Part shown: positions 6,846-12,872 of the stretch, in pieces
How the letters are laid out: the number at the start of each line of letters is the position of its first letter
Numbering within the stretch: the first letter of the stretch is position 1
NCBI GenBank assembly: GCA_031459655.1
Contig: JAVKID010000085.1
Span: 1-12,872 of the forward strand
Length of the DNA: 12,872 nt
Direction of reading: 5' to 3'
DNA from: Fervidifonticultor_A octavus_A
Lineage (GTDB): Bacteria; Sysuimicrobiota; Sysuimicrobiia; Sysuimicrobiales; Humicultoraceae
Notes under the pieces: generated by a model
Database searches by the model: none
The model's input: the letters and a program-made list of their open reading frames with translations, nothing else
Told to the model about the DNA's origin: nothing
Position numbers and translations under genes: made by a program

Positions 6846-8098
6846 CCGACTTCGAGGCGTTCTTCTCCCGCTCCACCCGCGGCGCCGAGCGTTCCATGAT
6901 CCGGGAACTGCTGAAGATCGCCGCGGCCGCCGGCAGCCAGATCATCTCTTTTGCGCCGGGCCTGCCGGACCCCGCGACCTTTCCCGTCGACGAGATCCGC
7001 GAGGTCGTCGGAGAAGTGCTCACGCGCGGTGCGGCCCGGGCCCTCCAGTACGGCACGACGGAGGGCGACACGGCCCTCCGCGACGCACTGGTGCGCTGGA
7101 TGGCCAAGGACGGTATCACGGTGAGCCGCGACCAGGTCCTGGTCACCACGGGCTCGCAGCAGGCCCTCGACATCGTCGGGCGCGTCTTCCTGGAGCCCGG
7201 CGACATGATCGTCCTGGAACTGCCGTCGTACCTGGGCGGCCTCCAGGCGTTCCGGGCCTGCCAGGTCGAGATGGTGGGGGTGGCGCAGGACGACGAGGGC
7301 ATCGCCCCGGATCGCCTGGCCAAGGCGCTCACCCGCCTGAGGCGGGCGGGCCGCCGGCCGAAGTTCATCTACGTGGTCCCCGACTTCCAGAACCCCTCAG
7401 GGATCACCTGGAGCCGCCAGCGCCGGGAGCGCCTGCTGGAGTTGGCGGAGGAGTTCGACACCCTGGTCGTGGAGGACAACCCCTACCGGGAGATGCGGTT
7501 TGGGGGTGAGGCTCCGCCGCCGGTGATGGCGCTGGATCGCAGCGGCCGCACCCTCTACCTGTCCACCTTCAGCAAGACGCTGGCGCCCGGGCTGCGGATC
7601 GGCTGGATGGCCGCTCCCCTCCCCGTGATCGAGCGATGTGTGACCGTCAAACAGGGGATGGACCTGTGCGGGCCCGCGTTCACCCAGGCGATCGCGGCGG
7701 CGCTGCTCGCCCGGGGGACCCTGCTCGATCGGCTGCCGGCGGTCGTCGAGCGCTACCGGCGGAAGTGCCAGGCGATGCTGGACGCGCTGGGGCGCGAGAT
7801 GCCGCCCGGCGTCACCTGGACCCGGCCCCAGGGCGGGCTCTTCCTCTGGGTCCGGCTGCCCGAGGCGATCGATGCCGGCGCGCTGCTGCAGCACGCCATC
7901 GAGGAGGAGGGCGTCGCCTACGTGCCGGGACAGCAGTTCCACTGCGACGGCAGCGGCCGCAACACCATGCGCCTGAACTTCTCGTATCCGTCGGAAGACG
8001 AGATCCGCGACGGGATCGCCCGCCTGGCAAGGGTCGTCGGGCGGGCGGCGCCGCCTGTCCACATCATCCACAGGAGGGGAACGCCCGTTTCGGATTGA
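6842..8098 (+). CDS. PLP-dependent class I/II aminotransferase (fold type I, 2-aminoadipate aminotransferase-like)
   Basis: About 418 residues from GTG 6842, which overlaps the rsmA stop as GTGA; GTG 6833 is the alternative. Family landmarks (numbered from 6842): FAPGLPDPATFP near the N-terminus, LQYGTTEGDTALRDAL, the phosphate-binding TTGSQQALD (103-111), PDFQNPSG (181-188), the pyridine-nitrogen aspartate in VVEDNPYREMRF (D212), the Schiff-base lysine in STFSKTLAPGLRIGW (K245) and the carboxylate-binding arginine in TMRLNFSYP (R377). All essential residues are intact. The pattern fits the MocR-related/LysN-like group that transaminates 2-aminoadipate, aromatic or branched-chain amino acids with 2-oxoglutarate. 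There is no N-terminal GntR DNA-binding domain, so it is an enzyme, not a MocR regulator. The exact substrate is unknown, and coupling to rsmA may be only co-expression. Confidence 0.92.
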   Translation: MTDFEAFFSRSTRGAERSMIRELLKIAAAAGSQIISFAPGLPDPATFPVDEIREVVGEVLTRGAARALQYGTTEGDTALRDALVRWMAKDGITVSRDQVLVTTGSQQALDIVGRVFLEPGDMIVLELPSYLGGLQAFRACQVEMVGVAQDDEGIAPDRLAKALTRLRRAGRRPKFIYVVPDFQNPSGITWSRQRRERLLELAEEFDTLVVEDNPYREMRFGGEAPPPVMALDRSGRTLYLSTFSKTLAPGLRIGWMAAPLPVIERCVTVKQGMDLCGPAFTQAIAAALLARGTLLDRLPAVVERYRRKCQAMLDALGREMPPGVTWTRPQGGLFLWVRLPEAIDAGALLQHAIEEEGVAYVPGQQFHCDGSGRNTMRLNFSYPSEDEIRDGIARLARVVGRAAPPVHIIHRRGTPVSD

Positions 8099-8124
8099 CG
8101 GATCCTGAACCGCCGTGCTAGAGT
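8095..8124 (+). promoter_or_regulatory. Promoter-like sequence in the convergent intergenic gap
   Basis: TTGACG (8095-8100, 5 of 6 consensus) and TAGAGT (8119-8124, 4 of 6) are 18 bp apart. The -35 overlaps the aminotransferase stop codon. The predicted start, about 8130-8132, coincides with the first base of the 9-bp stem described next. No plus-strand protein gene follows, which argues for a small RNA transcript. Confidence 0.4.
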
Positions 8125-8130
8125 CCACCT

Positions 8131-8215
8131 GTCAGCGGCACGTGGTTGCGTGAGGTGGGAGGAGGTACTCCTTCGGGAGCGACCCGGCCTAACTCAGCAG
8201 CCGGCGGCCGCTGAC
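8131..8215 (+). ncRNA. Candidate structured small RNA (closed multi-branch fold), family not recognised
   Basis: GTCAGCGGC (8131-8139) is the exact reverse complement of GCCGCTGAC (8207-8215), so a 9-bp stem would close the element. Inside are three possible hairpins: CACG/CGTG (8139-8142 with 8149-8152, sharing one base with the closing stem); GGT-A-CTCC-TTCG-GGAG-CG-ACC (8164-8184) with a C(UUCG)G tetraloop; and CCGGC/GCCGG (8184-8188 with 8200-8204, sharing one base with the previous hairpin). The overall plan is cloverleaf-like, but there is no T-loop GTTCRA, so it is not a tRNA. No U-tract follows. It could instead be a transcript-end structure for either converging gene. I found no match to known riboswitch or SRP consensus sequences that I can recall. 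Confidence 0.35.
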
Positions 8216-8220
8216 GTATC

Positions 8221-9609
8221 TCAGTGCGGGTTCGCTCGCCGCAGCGACGTCCCCTGCGCATTCTCGGCCGCGTCACGGCCCAGGATCACGGTGACGCCCG
8301 CGGATGACGTCCCGGGAACGGGAGCGCCCGACCCCTGGGTGACGACGGCTTTGCCCATCGCGGCGGCGACCATGCGCGCCACATGAGGGCCCCCGCCCCG
8401 GTCGGTGACGGTGGTGACGCCGCCGGCGACCGTGGCGGCCCGCAGCCGCACCATCCTGAACCCGAAGGCCTGGAGACGGGCGGCCGCCTGCCAGCCCACC
8501 GCCGGATGGCCGCTGGCGTTGACCACCTCGATGGGGACCGTGGCCAGTTCTGCCTCGGACACGCCGTAGAACAGGTCGGCCACCAGGATCCGCACCCTGG
8601 GGAGGTCGGGTTCCCAGAACATCGGCGCGAAGGTGCCCGGCAGGGTGTACTCACGCAGGGGACCGCCGTCGGCCCGCAGGGCGAACCAGCCCAGCGTCAG
8701 CAGTTCGAGGGGCCTGAGGTTGGACTCGGTGTTCTCGACGAAGGCCCGCAGCAGCCTGGGCGCCGCCAGGACGGTCGAAGGCTGCCTGAGCTGCCCCAGC
8801 AGTGTGTGCATGACCTGCCGCTGCCGCTCGACCCGACCGATGTCGCCCAGCGCGTCGTGGCGGAAGCGGATGTACCCGGTGGCCTGCTCGCCGTTGAGCC
8901 GCTGGCGGCCCTTTTTGAGGTCGATGGTGTAGCCGGCCCAACTGTCGGTGTACTTCATGTCCTTCTCCACATCGACCTCGATCCCCCCGAGCGCGTCGAT
9001 GATCCTGGCGAAGGACTGGGGCCCCAGCTTGACGTAGAAATGGACCTTCACCCCCAGCAGGTGCTCGACGGTGGCGATGGTCAGGCGCGGGCCGCCGTAG
9101 GCGTAGGAGGCGTTGATCTTCTGGACCCCTACGCGCGGGATCTCGGCCCGGGTGTCGCGCGGGATAGAGAGGGCGACGATGCGCCGGCGGTGAGGGTCGA
9201 AAGAGGCCAGCACGAGCGTATCCGCCCTGGCGACGTTGAGGACGCGGCGCCGGTTGTCCAGCGTCACATCGATCCCGATGATCAGGACGTTCACCCGGTC
9301 GGTCAGGCGCAGGGGCGACGCAAAGGCAGGGGAGGCGGGACGCCCAAGCCCGGTCCCGGAGACCGTCACCAGGCCGAGCATATAGAGGTAGGCCCCCAAC
9401 GCCAGACCGGCGATGATCGCAACGGCGACCGGGAGCGCCAGGAGCAGGACGCGCCACCGGCGGCGGGGACGCGCCGGCGCCGCGGCCGGTCTCTGGGGCC
9501 CCTGCGCCGCCTCTTCCCCCGGCGTCCGCGCCATGTCAGCGGCCACCGAGGGGTCCGACGGGGATGAGGGCGCCCGGTCAGGATCGTTGGAAGGATCGCG
9601 CACGACCAC
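8221..9609 (-). CDS. LytR-CpsA-Psr (LCP) cell-wall polymer ligase with LytR_C domain
   Basis: This 462-residue membrane-anchored enzyme is predicted to transfer polyprenyl-phosphate-linked glycopolymers onto peptidoglycan. Layout: a Pro/Ala/Arg-rich cytoplasmic tail (1-53), one membrane helix (about 54-78), the LCP domain (about 105-275) and a C-terminal LytR_C domain (about 357-445, VPIEVVNASGHPAVGWQAAARLQ). LCP hallmarks are visible: VNVLIIGID (107-114), ARADTLVLASFD (R128, D130), LSIPRDTR (R151, D152), QKINASYAYGG (163-173) and YIRFRHDALGDIGRVERQRQ, which holds the conserved arginines. GTG 9609 is preceded by TAGGA at about 7 nt; an in-frame ATG at 9534 lacks a Shine-Dalgarno. It is the only intact minus-strand gene here, divergent from ispE with only 58 bp between. 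The linkage to undecaprenyl carriers makes the isoprenoid neighbour suggestive. Confidence 0.95.
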   Translation of the reverse strand: MVVRDPSNDPDRAPSSPSDPSVAADMARTPGEEAAQGPQRPAAAPARPRRRWRVLLLALPVAVAIIAGLALGAYLYMLGLVTVSGTGLGRPASPAFASPLRLTDRVNVLIIGIDVTLDNRRRVLNVARADTLVLASFDPHRRRIVALSIPRDTRAEIPRVGVQKINASYAYGGPRLTIATVEHLLGVKVHFYVKLGPQSFARIIDALGGIEVDVEKDMKYTDSWAGYTIDLKKGRQRLNGEQATGYIRFRHDALGDIGRVERQRQVMHTLLGQLRQPSTVLAAPRLLRAFVENTESNLRPLELLTLGWFALRADGGPLREYTLPGTFAPMFWEPDLPRVRILVADLFYGVSEAELATVPIEVVNASGHPAVGWQAAARLQAFGFRMVRLRAATVAGGVTTVTDRGGGPHVARMVAAAMGKAVVTQGSGAPVPGTSSAGVTVILGRDAAENAQGTSLRRANPH

Positions 9610-9667
9610 AGTCTATCCTACCCCCCGAGGTCGTGCAACGAAACCAAACGGAGAGGACTTGCGTCCC
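9610..9667. promoter_or_regulatory. Divergent intergenic region between the LCP gene and ispE
   Basis: These 58 bp must hold the 5' control signals of both divergent genes unless promoters lie inside coding sequence. It is locally less GC-rich (AACGAAACCAAACGG). It holds the LCP ribosome binding site on the minus strand and GGAGAGGA for ispE on the plus strand. I could not find a -35/-10 pair with good spacing on either strand. Confidence 0.4.
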
Positions 9668-10585
9668 ATGACACCTAACCTCTACGGTGCCGCCGGAGCC
9701 CCTCGGGAGGCCGTCTACGTGAAGGAACTGCGCCTCAACGCCTACGCCAAGGTGAACCTGGGGTTGAACGTGTTGGAGCGTCGGGACGACGGATTCCACG
9801 AGGTCGAGACCATCCTCCACACTATCGCCCTGCACGACGAGATCACCCTGCGCGAGGCGGGGGAAGGCGTGCGGGTCGTCGCAGACACGGCCGAGGTGCC
9901 CACCGGGCCCAACAGCCCCATCTATCGAGCCGCGGCCCTGCTGCGCGAGGAGCACCGAATTGCCCGGCCGGTGGAGATTGAGGTGCGCAAGCGGATCCCC
10001 ATTGCCGCCGGATTGGGCGGCGGCAGCGCCGATGCCGCCGTCACGCTCATGGGTCTGGCGCAACTGTGGAAGTTGCGCCTGGACGGCCGCGAGCTGTCCG
10101 CCCTGGCCGGTCGGGTCGGGTCCGATGTCCCCTTTTTCCTGGGCGGCGGTGCGGCCGTCGCCCGGGGCCGCGGAGAGCGGGTGCAGCGGCTGCCGGCGCT
10201 GCCGACGACGTGGGTGGTGCTGGCCCGGCCGCGCATTCCCGTCTTGACCGAATGGGCCTACCGGCAGATCAGGCCCGCGGAGATCGTCCGCCGGCCCGAC
10301 ATCCCCGCTCTGATCGAGGCGATCACCCGTCGGGACGTCCCCGCCGTTGGCCGGCTGTTGGGTAACGTCTTCGAGGAGGTCATCGCCGCCCATCACCCTA
10401 TCGTCGCCGAGGTGAAGACGCGCATCCTCCGCGGGGAAGCCTACGGCGCCACCATGACCGGGACCGGCCCGACCGTCTACGGCCTGATGGCCAACGAGGC
10501 CGCGGCGCGACGGGTCGCCGAGGACCTGACTACCATGGACAACCTGGACGTGATCGTGACGCGCACCTTTGCGGAGGAGCGATAG
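9668..10585 (+). CDS. ispE: 4-diphosphocytidyl-2-C-methyl-D-erythritol kinase (IspE)
   Basis: A GHMP-family kinase of the MEP pathway that phosphorylates CDP-methylerythritol at the 2-hydroxyl with ATP, on the way to IPP/DMAPP. From ATG 9668 it has 305 residues. Seen: LNAYAKVNLGLNVL with catalytic lysine K28, RRDDGFHEVETI (38-49), the ATP-binding glycine motif PIAAGLGGGSADAAV (111-125), GSDVPFFLGGGAA (151-163) with catalytic D153, and the C-terminal GATMTGTGPTVYGL (260-273). Start choice: ATG 9668 has GGAGAGGA about 10 nt upstream. GTG 9719 has GGGAGG 8 nt upstream and gives 288 residues, closer to the usual family N-terminus, so it is a serious alternative. The stop TAG shares its last base with the next gene's GTG. 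Confidence 0.96.
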   Translation: MTPNLYGAAGAPREAVYVKELRLNAYAKVNLGLNVLERRDDGFHEVETILHTIALHDEITLREAGEGVRVVADTAEVPTGPNSPIYRAAALLREEHRIARPVEIEVRKRIPIAAGLGGGSADAAVTLMGLAQLWKLRLDGRELSALAGRVGSDVPFFLGGGAAVARGRGERVQRLPALPTTWVVLARPRIPVLTEWAYRQIRPAEIVRRPDIPALIEAITRRDVPAVGRLLGNVFEEVIAAHHPIVAEVKTRILRGEAYGATMTGTGPTVYGLMANEAAARRVAEDLTTMDNLDVIVTRTFAEER

Positions 10586-11352
10586 TGCCTGACGCGGTCG
10601 TCCTGGCCGGGGGCGGGCCTGAGCCGGGCCTGGCTCCCGGTTTGCCCAACAAGGCATTCCTGGAGATCGCGGGCCGGCCGCTGGTGCTCCGCGTGGTCGA
10701 GGCGCTGCGGGGGTGCCCAGCGGTGGGCCGCGTGGTGGTCGCGGGGCCCCCGGAGTCGCTGCGGCCTCTCCTCGACCCGTCGATCCAGATCGTGCCCGAG
10801 CGGGACGCCATGATGGACAACCTGGCGGCGGCCGTGGCCAGCCTGCCCGGTGCGGCCCAGGTCCTCGTGGTGGCGTCCGACCTGCCCCTGCTGTCGGCCG
10901 AGGCGATCGAGGGATTTCTGGAGCGCTGCGAGGGCGGCGCCGACGTCTACTACCCGATCGTGCCGCAGTCTTCGATCGAGAGCCGCTATCCGGGTGCCCG
11001 CAAGACCTACGTCCGGGTGGCCGACGGCACGTTTGCCGGCGGCAGCGTGCTGCTCCTCTCCGCCGACATCCTCGGTCGCGTCCGGCCGTTCGTCGAACAG
11101 ATCGTGGCGGCACGGAAGAGGCCCTGGCTGCTGGCGCAGCTGTTCGGGTGGTCCATCGTGATGAAGTTCGCTTCCGGAAGGCTGTCCATCGCCGAGATGG
11201 AGGCGCGCGCCCTCCAGGTGGCGGGGATCCGCGGCCGCGCGGTCATCGTCGAAGACCCCGCCCTCGCCCTCGATGTGGACGCCGAGCGGCCCGAGAACCT
11301 CCGCGCGATCCGGCGGGCCCTGGGCGCCGACACGTCCGGGGATCCGGTGTAG
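10585..11352 (+). CDS. MobA-like nucleotidyltransferase (NTP_transf_3 type), substrate unknown
   Basis: 255 residues. GTG 10585 overlaps the ispE stop by 1 nt, with GGAGGAG just upstream. The Rossmann-like glycosyltransferase-A/nucleotidyltransferase fold is indicated by AVVLAGGG (4-11), NKAFLEIAGRPLVLRVVEAL (22-41), the metal-binding VVASDLPLLS (D99) and a late DVDAERPENLRAI (230-242), as in MobA and GlmU-type enzymes. A KTYVRVADGTFAGGS segment (140-154) recalls a conserved KTYV-DG-F-GG block I associate with a separate, uncharacterised group. The canonical G-x-G-x-R-M loop is degenerate (GGGPEPGLAPGL). No moco genes are nearby, so a molybdenum-cofactor role is not supported. It probably activates a sugar, lipid-linked or cofactor phosphate with an NTP, but the substrate cannot be named. 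Confidence 0.85.
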   Translation: MPDAVVLAGGGPEPGLAPGLPNKAFLEIAGRPLVLRVVEALRGCPAVGRVVVAGPPESLRPLLDPSIQIVPERDAMMDNLAAAVASLPGAAQVLVVASDLPLLSAEAIEGFLERCEGGADVYYPIVPQSSIESRYPGARKTYVRVADGTFAGGSVLLLSADILGRVRPFVEQIVAARKRPWLLAQLFGWSIVMKFASGRLSIAEMEARALQVAGIRGRAVIVEDPALALDVDAERPENLRAIRRALGADTSGDPV

Positions 11353-11377
11353 GCGTGGGCACCGAAGGGGACGCGGC

Positions 11378-12274
11378 GTGACGGCGGAGGGAACGTCCAC
11401 GCGGCGCCGGAGGGCCGGCCGGCTCCGGCGAGGCGACCGGATGGTGGTCATCGCCCACCGCTTGATGGCGGCGCCAAACCGCCTGGTCTCCCTGTCGGCG
11501 TTTGCGGATCTGCTGGGCGCCGCCAAGTCTACGGTCAGCGAGGATCTGGCGCTGCTGCGCGCGGTGTGCGAGCGCTTCGGCCTGGGCAGGATTGAAACCG
11601 TTCCTGGCGCCGCCGGCGGTGTGCGCTACCGGCCGCTGCGGACCCGGTCGCAGATCCTGGGTCTGGTCGAGGATCTCTGTGCCCGGCTGCGGGAGCCGGG
11701 CCGGGTCCTGCCGGGCGGATTCCTGCACACCACCGACCTGATCTCGACGCCCACCCTGGCGGCGGCGGTCGGCGAGGTCTTCGCCACGCTGTTCGAGGAC
11801 GCCCGGCCCGACGCGGTCCTGACCATGGAGGTGAAGGGTATCCCCCTGGCCCTGATGACCGCCCGCGCCTTCAACGTCCCCCTGGTGACCATCCGCCGAG
11901 GCGGGAGGGTGACCGAAGGGCCGTCAGTGAGCGTCAACTACGTGTCGGGTTCGTCCCGAATGGTCCAGTCGATGACCCTGCCCCTGCGGGCCATCCCGCA
12001 GGGCGCGCGGGTGCTGTTCATCGACGACTTCCTGCGGGGTGGCGGGACAGCCCGTGGGGTATATGATTTGATGAAGGAATTCGAGGCGGAAGTCGCGGGT
12101 GTCGGAGTGCTGATAGAGACGGAGCAGCCGGCCGACAAGATGCTCGATCGCTATCTCGCGCTCATCACCTACCACGGTGTCGGGACGCACGGCGAGGGGC
12201 TGGTGAGCCCCAGCCGCTGGGTGACGGCCCTAGCGGGCCGCGATGAGGACGACGACATGAGGTCCCGCCCGTGA
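11378..12274 (+). CDS. purR: Pur operon repressor PurR (Bacillus type)
   Basis: 298 residues from GTG 11378, with AAGGGGA about 7 nt upstream; the longer in-frame opening lies inside the preceding gene. Two domains are visible. The N-terminal winged helix (about 17-88) contains LRRGDRMVVIAHRLMAAPNR and a recognition-helix region AKSTVSEDLALLRAV. The C-terminal phosphoribosyltransferase-like domain (about 95-285) has the PRPP-binding loop VLFIDDFLRGGGTARG (212-227), GFLHTTDLISTP (114-125) and SVNYVSGSS (185-193). The known homologue represses purine genes by binding tandem PurBox sites and is relieved by PRPP. It has 10-15 extra basic N-terminal residues compared with the roughly 285-residue Bacillus protein. 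As in Bacillus it sits downstream of ispE, though here a nucleotidyltransferase gene intervenes. I saw no convincing PurBox in the window. Confidence 0.95.
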   Translation: MTAEGTSTRRRRAGRLRRGDRMVVIAHRLMAAPNRLVSLSAFADLLGAAKSTVSEDLALLRAVCERFGLGRIETVPGAAGGVRYRPLRTRSQILGLVEDLCARLREPGRVLPGGFLHTTDLISTPTLAAAVGEVFATLFEDARPDAVLTMEVKGIPLALMTARAFNVPLVTIRRGGRVTEGPSVSVNYVSGSSRMVQSMTLPLRAIPQGARVLFIDDFLRGGGTARGVYDLMKEFEAEVAGVGVLIETEQPADKMLDRYLALITYHGVGTHGEGLVSPSRWVTALAGRDEDDDMRSRP

Positions 12275-12872
12275 CCCTGGACGACATTCACCGAGAACTG
12301 GCGTTCTTCCGTCCGGGCGTCGTGCGTCTGAACCCTCCCGCGTCGCCGGGGGTGATCGCGCGGGCCGAGGCCGAACTGGGCGTGCGGTTCTCCCCGTCCA
12401 TGCGCGCCGTGCTGGAGGACTTCAACGGCGGCTATGTGGTCAACGAGCCGATCCTCGGCGTGCCGCCGGTGCAGTCGGCCCTCGACCTCCTTTTCGCCAC
12501 GCGGCAGGCGCGGGCCCACTGGGGACCCATGGGCTGGAAGCAAGAGTTCGTGGAGATCGGCAGCGACGGCTGCGGCAATCCGTACGTGCTGTTGATGGAC
12601 CGCGCCGACCCGGACGGTGAGGCGCCGGTGGGCTTCTTCGATGCCGGCGTGATGGACATCACCGAGGTCGTAGCGTCGTCGTATCTGACCTACCTCTGGT
12701 TCCTGATCCAGGAGGTCAAGTGGTACCATCAGGCCGACGGGAAACCGCTGGCCCGCGACGAGGTCCTCTGGACGAAGGCGACCGTCGTTGTCCGTCCCGA
12801 CGCGCTGTCCCCCTGGCGCTTCAACGAGGCCTGGATGCTCGCCCACGACCCCGCGCTGGCGAGGTGGCGCTA
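12271..12872 (+). CDS. SMI1/KNR4 (SUKH)-like protein, 3' end cut by the window
   Basis: GTG 12271 overlaps the purR stop as GTGA, with GAGGT about 8 nt upstream. The frame stays open for 200 codons to the window edge; the last two bases (TA) could begin a stop. SUKH-like features: an N-terminal helix with IARAEAELGVRFSPSMRAVLEDFNGGYVV, matching the family's E-x-x-LG...P...FL...NGG pattern, then FVEIGSDGCGNPYVLLMDR and a late helix SSYLTYLWFLIQEVKWY. There is no signal peptide or membrane segment, so it is cytoplasmic. SUKH proteins include toxin immunity proteins and many of unknown role. No toxin gene is visible here, and coupling to purR argues more for a housekeeping or regulatory partner. 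Function is not assigned. Confidence 0.7.
   Translation, partial: MTLDDIHRELAFFRPGVVRLNPPASPGVIARAEAELGVRFSPSMRAVLEDFNGGYVVNEPILGVPPVQSALDLLFATRQARAHWGPMGWKQEFVEIGSDGCGNPYVLLMDRADPDGEAPVGFFDAGVMDITEVVASSYLTYLWFLIQEVKWYHQADGKPLARDEVLWTKATVVVRPDALSPWRFNEAWMLAHDPALARWR

Noticed and set aside
8131..8215. tRNA or small SRP RNA
   Set aside because: The fold is cloverleaf-like, but there is no GTTCRA T-loop and no CCA context. The conserved GGAA-tetraloop and AGCAGCC arrangement of SRP RNA is absent apart from an isolated CAGCAGCC string.
8131..8215. Cyclic di-GMP-I riboswitch
   Set aside because: The string CCGGCCTAA resembles part of that motif, but the conserved CACGCA...GCAAA blocks are missing, the second arm is too short and no gene follows on that strand.
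9578..11113. A 511-codon minus-strand open frame opposite ispE and the nucleotidyltransferase gene
   Set aside because: It is Arg/Pro/Gly-rich without motifs; ispE and its neighbour are unambiguous on the plus strand.
1..12872. CRISPR array, phage genes, toxin-antitoxin pair or defence island
   Set aside because: No regularly spaced repeats, phage structural genes or recognised toxin are visible; the SUKH-like gene alone does not establish an immunity locus.

Overview
The window is 12.9 kb of very GC-rich bacterial chromosome with strong G/C bias at third codon positions and many GTG starts. A DUF348/G5/3D-domain protein, rsmA, ispE and a Bacillus-type purR lie in one region. This recalls the Bacillus yabE-rnmV-ksgA-...-ispE-purR neighbourhood and points to a high-GC relative of Bacillota or another deep monoderm-like (Terrabacteria) lineage. 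I cannot place it more exactly. The peptide-binding protein has a signal peptidase I-type leader and no lipobox cysteine, which is unusual for a classical low-GC Firmicute.

Region 1 (1-3765, + strand) is a transport operon. It holds the 3' end of an enolase-superfamily (muconate-lactonizing/dipeptide epimerase-like) gene, two Dpp/Opp-type ABC permeases and a family 5 solute-binding protein. No ATPase gene is visible, so it must lie upstream or elsewhere. The likely job is import of a peptide or related compound that the enolase-superfamily enzyme acts on.

Region 2 (3766-4897) contains a decayed insertion sequence. Two imperfect 44-bp terminal inverted repeats built on TGAGGCAAC flank a DDE transposase broken by at least one frameshift, an internal deletion and a missing C-terminus. 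After it comes a leader with a candidate promoter, a small palindrome and a hairpin ahead of the cell-wall gene.

Region 3 (4898-8098, + strand) encodes a secreted DUF348-G5-3D cell-wall protein, RsmA (16S rRNA dimethyladenosine methyltransferase) and a fold-type I aminotransferase that overlaps rsmA by 4 nt. Between this aminotransferase and the convergent LCP gene is a short intergenic element. It has a promoter-like sequence and an 85-nt segment that can fold into a closed multi-branch structure, a candidate uncharacterised small RNA.

Region 4 has a LytR-CpsA-Psr cell-wall ligase on the minus strand (8221-9609). Divergent from it on the plus strand is the tightly packed cluster ispE - MobA-like nucleotidyltransferase - purR - SUKH-like protein (9668-12872), which runs off the right edge. 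The themes here are isoprenoid (lipid carrier) supply, envelope polymer attachment, ribosome maturation and purine control.
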